This document shows positions 63,999-64,000 of a DNA stretch of 64,000 bases, piece after piece. This DNA comes from Moringa oleifera (lineage: Eukaryota; Streptophyta; Magnoliopsida; Brassicales; Moringaceae), in contig JAJFZO010000447.1 in the NCBI GenBank assembly GCA_021397835.1, positions 1,860,001 through 1,924,000 of the forward strand, read 5' to 3'. Made by a program: the position numbers and the translations under genes. Each line of letters opens with the position of its first letter. Position 1 is the stretch's first letter. The notes beneath the pieces are model-generated. The model was not told where the DNA came from. It saw only the letters and a list, made by a program, of their open reading frames with translations, and did not search any database.

Positions 63999-64000
63999 TT

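Larger units (their letters stand above)
54229..64000. mobile_element. Endogenous pararetrovirus array (Caulimoviridae, florendovirus-like), two related units
   Basis: Three joined viral segments: an inverted promoter/leader (54229-54917), a plus-strand unit (leader, primer site, movement protein, capsid/protease, small ORF; 54949 to about 60335) and a minus-strand unit in tail-to-tail orientation (about 60335 to the window end and beyond). A 30K-type movement protein and the absence of LTRs separate it from Ty3 retrotransposons; the tRNA-Met primer site, DSGA protease, YIDD reverse transcriptase and RNase H place it among plant pararetroviruses. The left edge at 54229 is sharp. The plus unit has no reverse transcriptase and the minus unit has no capsid core in the visible part. 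Genus assignment is inference. Confidence 0.8.

Overview
The window is plant nuclear DNA, almost certainly from a flowering plant and probably a eudicot. It has long AT-rich introns with GT-AG borders, a chloroplast-targeted EF4/LepA factor, an AMT2/3-clade ammonium transporter, a NIPA-type magnesium transporter, typical plant transposons (MULE, LINE, hAT) and endogenous caulimovirid sequence that uses a plant initiator tRNA-Met primer site. I found no bacterial-style operons, CRISPR arrays, rRNA or tRNA genes.

Layout. (1) About 1.7-21.0 kb, minus strand: a complete 22-coding-exon LEPA (chloroplast EF4) gene. By exon joining it gives about 688 aa with no gap in the family alignment. Its introns hold a 63-base G homopolymer, a 38-bp minisatellite and an AT microsatellite, and its first intron has a GC-AG border. 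(2) 21-30 kb: AT-rich intergenic DNA with a decayed MULE transposase, two copies of a long-TIR MITE-like element and an AT-rich repeat that recurs elsewhere in the window. (3) 30.0-31.8 kb, minus strand: a complete three-exon ammonium transporter (490 aa). (4) 34.3-41.8 kb, minus strand: a complete nine-exon NIPA-family gene (345 aa). (5) 42.5-54.2 kb: transposon graveyard with an L1-type LINE remnant and a 4.1-kb hAT element with a broken transposase. (6) 54.2 kb to the window end: a rearranged endogenous pararetrovirus array.

The viral array is the most interesting part. It opens with a 1.4-kb near-perfect palindrome made of two head-to-head copies of a viral promoter/leader. The right-hand leader runs through a tRNA-Met primer-binding site into a plus-strand unit that encodes movement protein, capsid-type protein with zinc knuckle, and aspartic protease. 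It has NO reverse transcriptase; after the protease the frame stops and a different small ORF follows. Joined tail-to-tail to it is a minus-strand unit that encodes protease, reverse transcriptase and RNase H but lacks the large capsid body and zinc knuckle. The two units share the protease and an upstream motif, so they are related and carry complementary gene sets. That is the pattern expected of a two-component (bipartite) florendovirus-like pararetrovirus. All the breaks I see in these units are in-frame stop codons, with no frameshift, which suggests fairly recent capture.

The three host genes do unrelated jobs (chloroplast translation, ammonium transport, magnesium transport). They share only orientation, and I infer no common regulation. 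Exon coordinates are read by eye from splice signals and reading frame; most should be exact, but single-base errors are possible.
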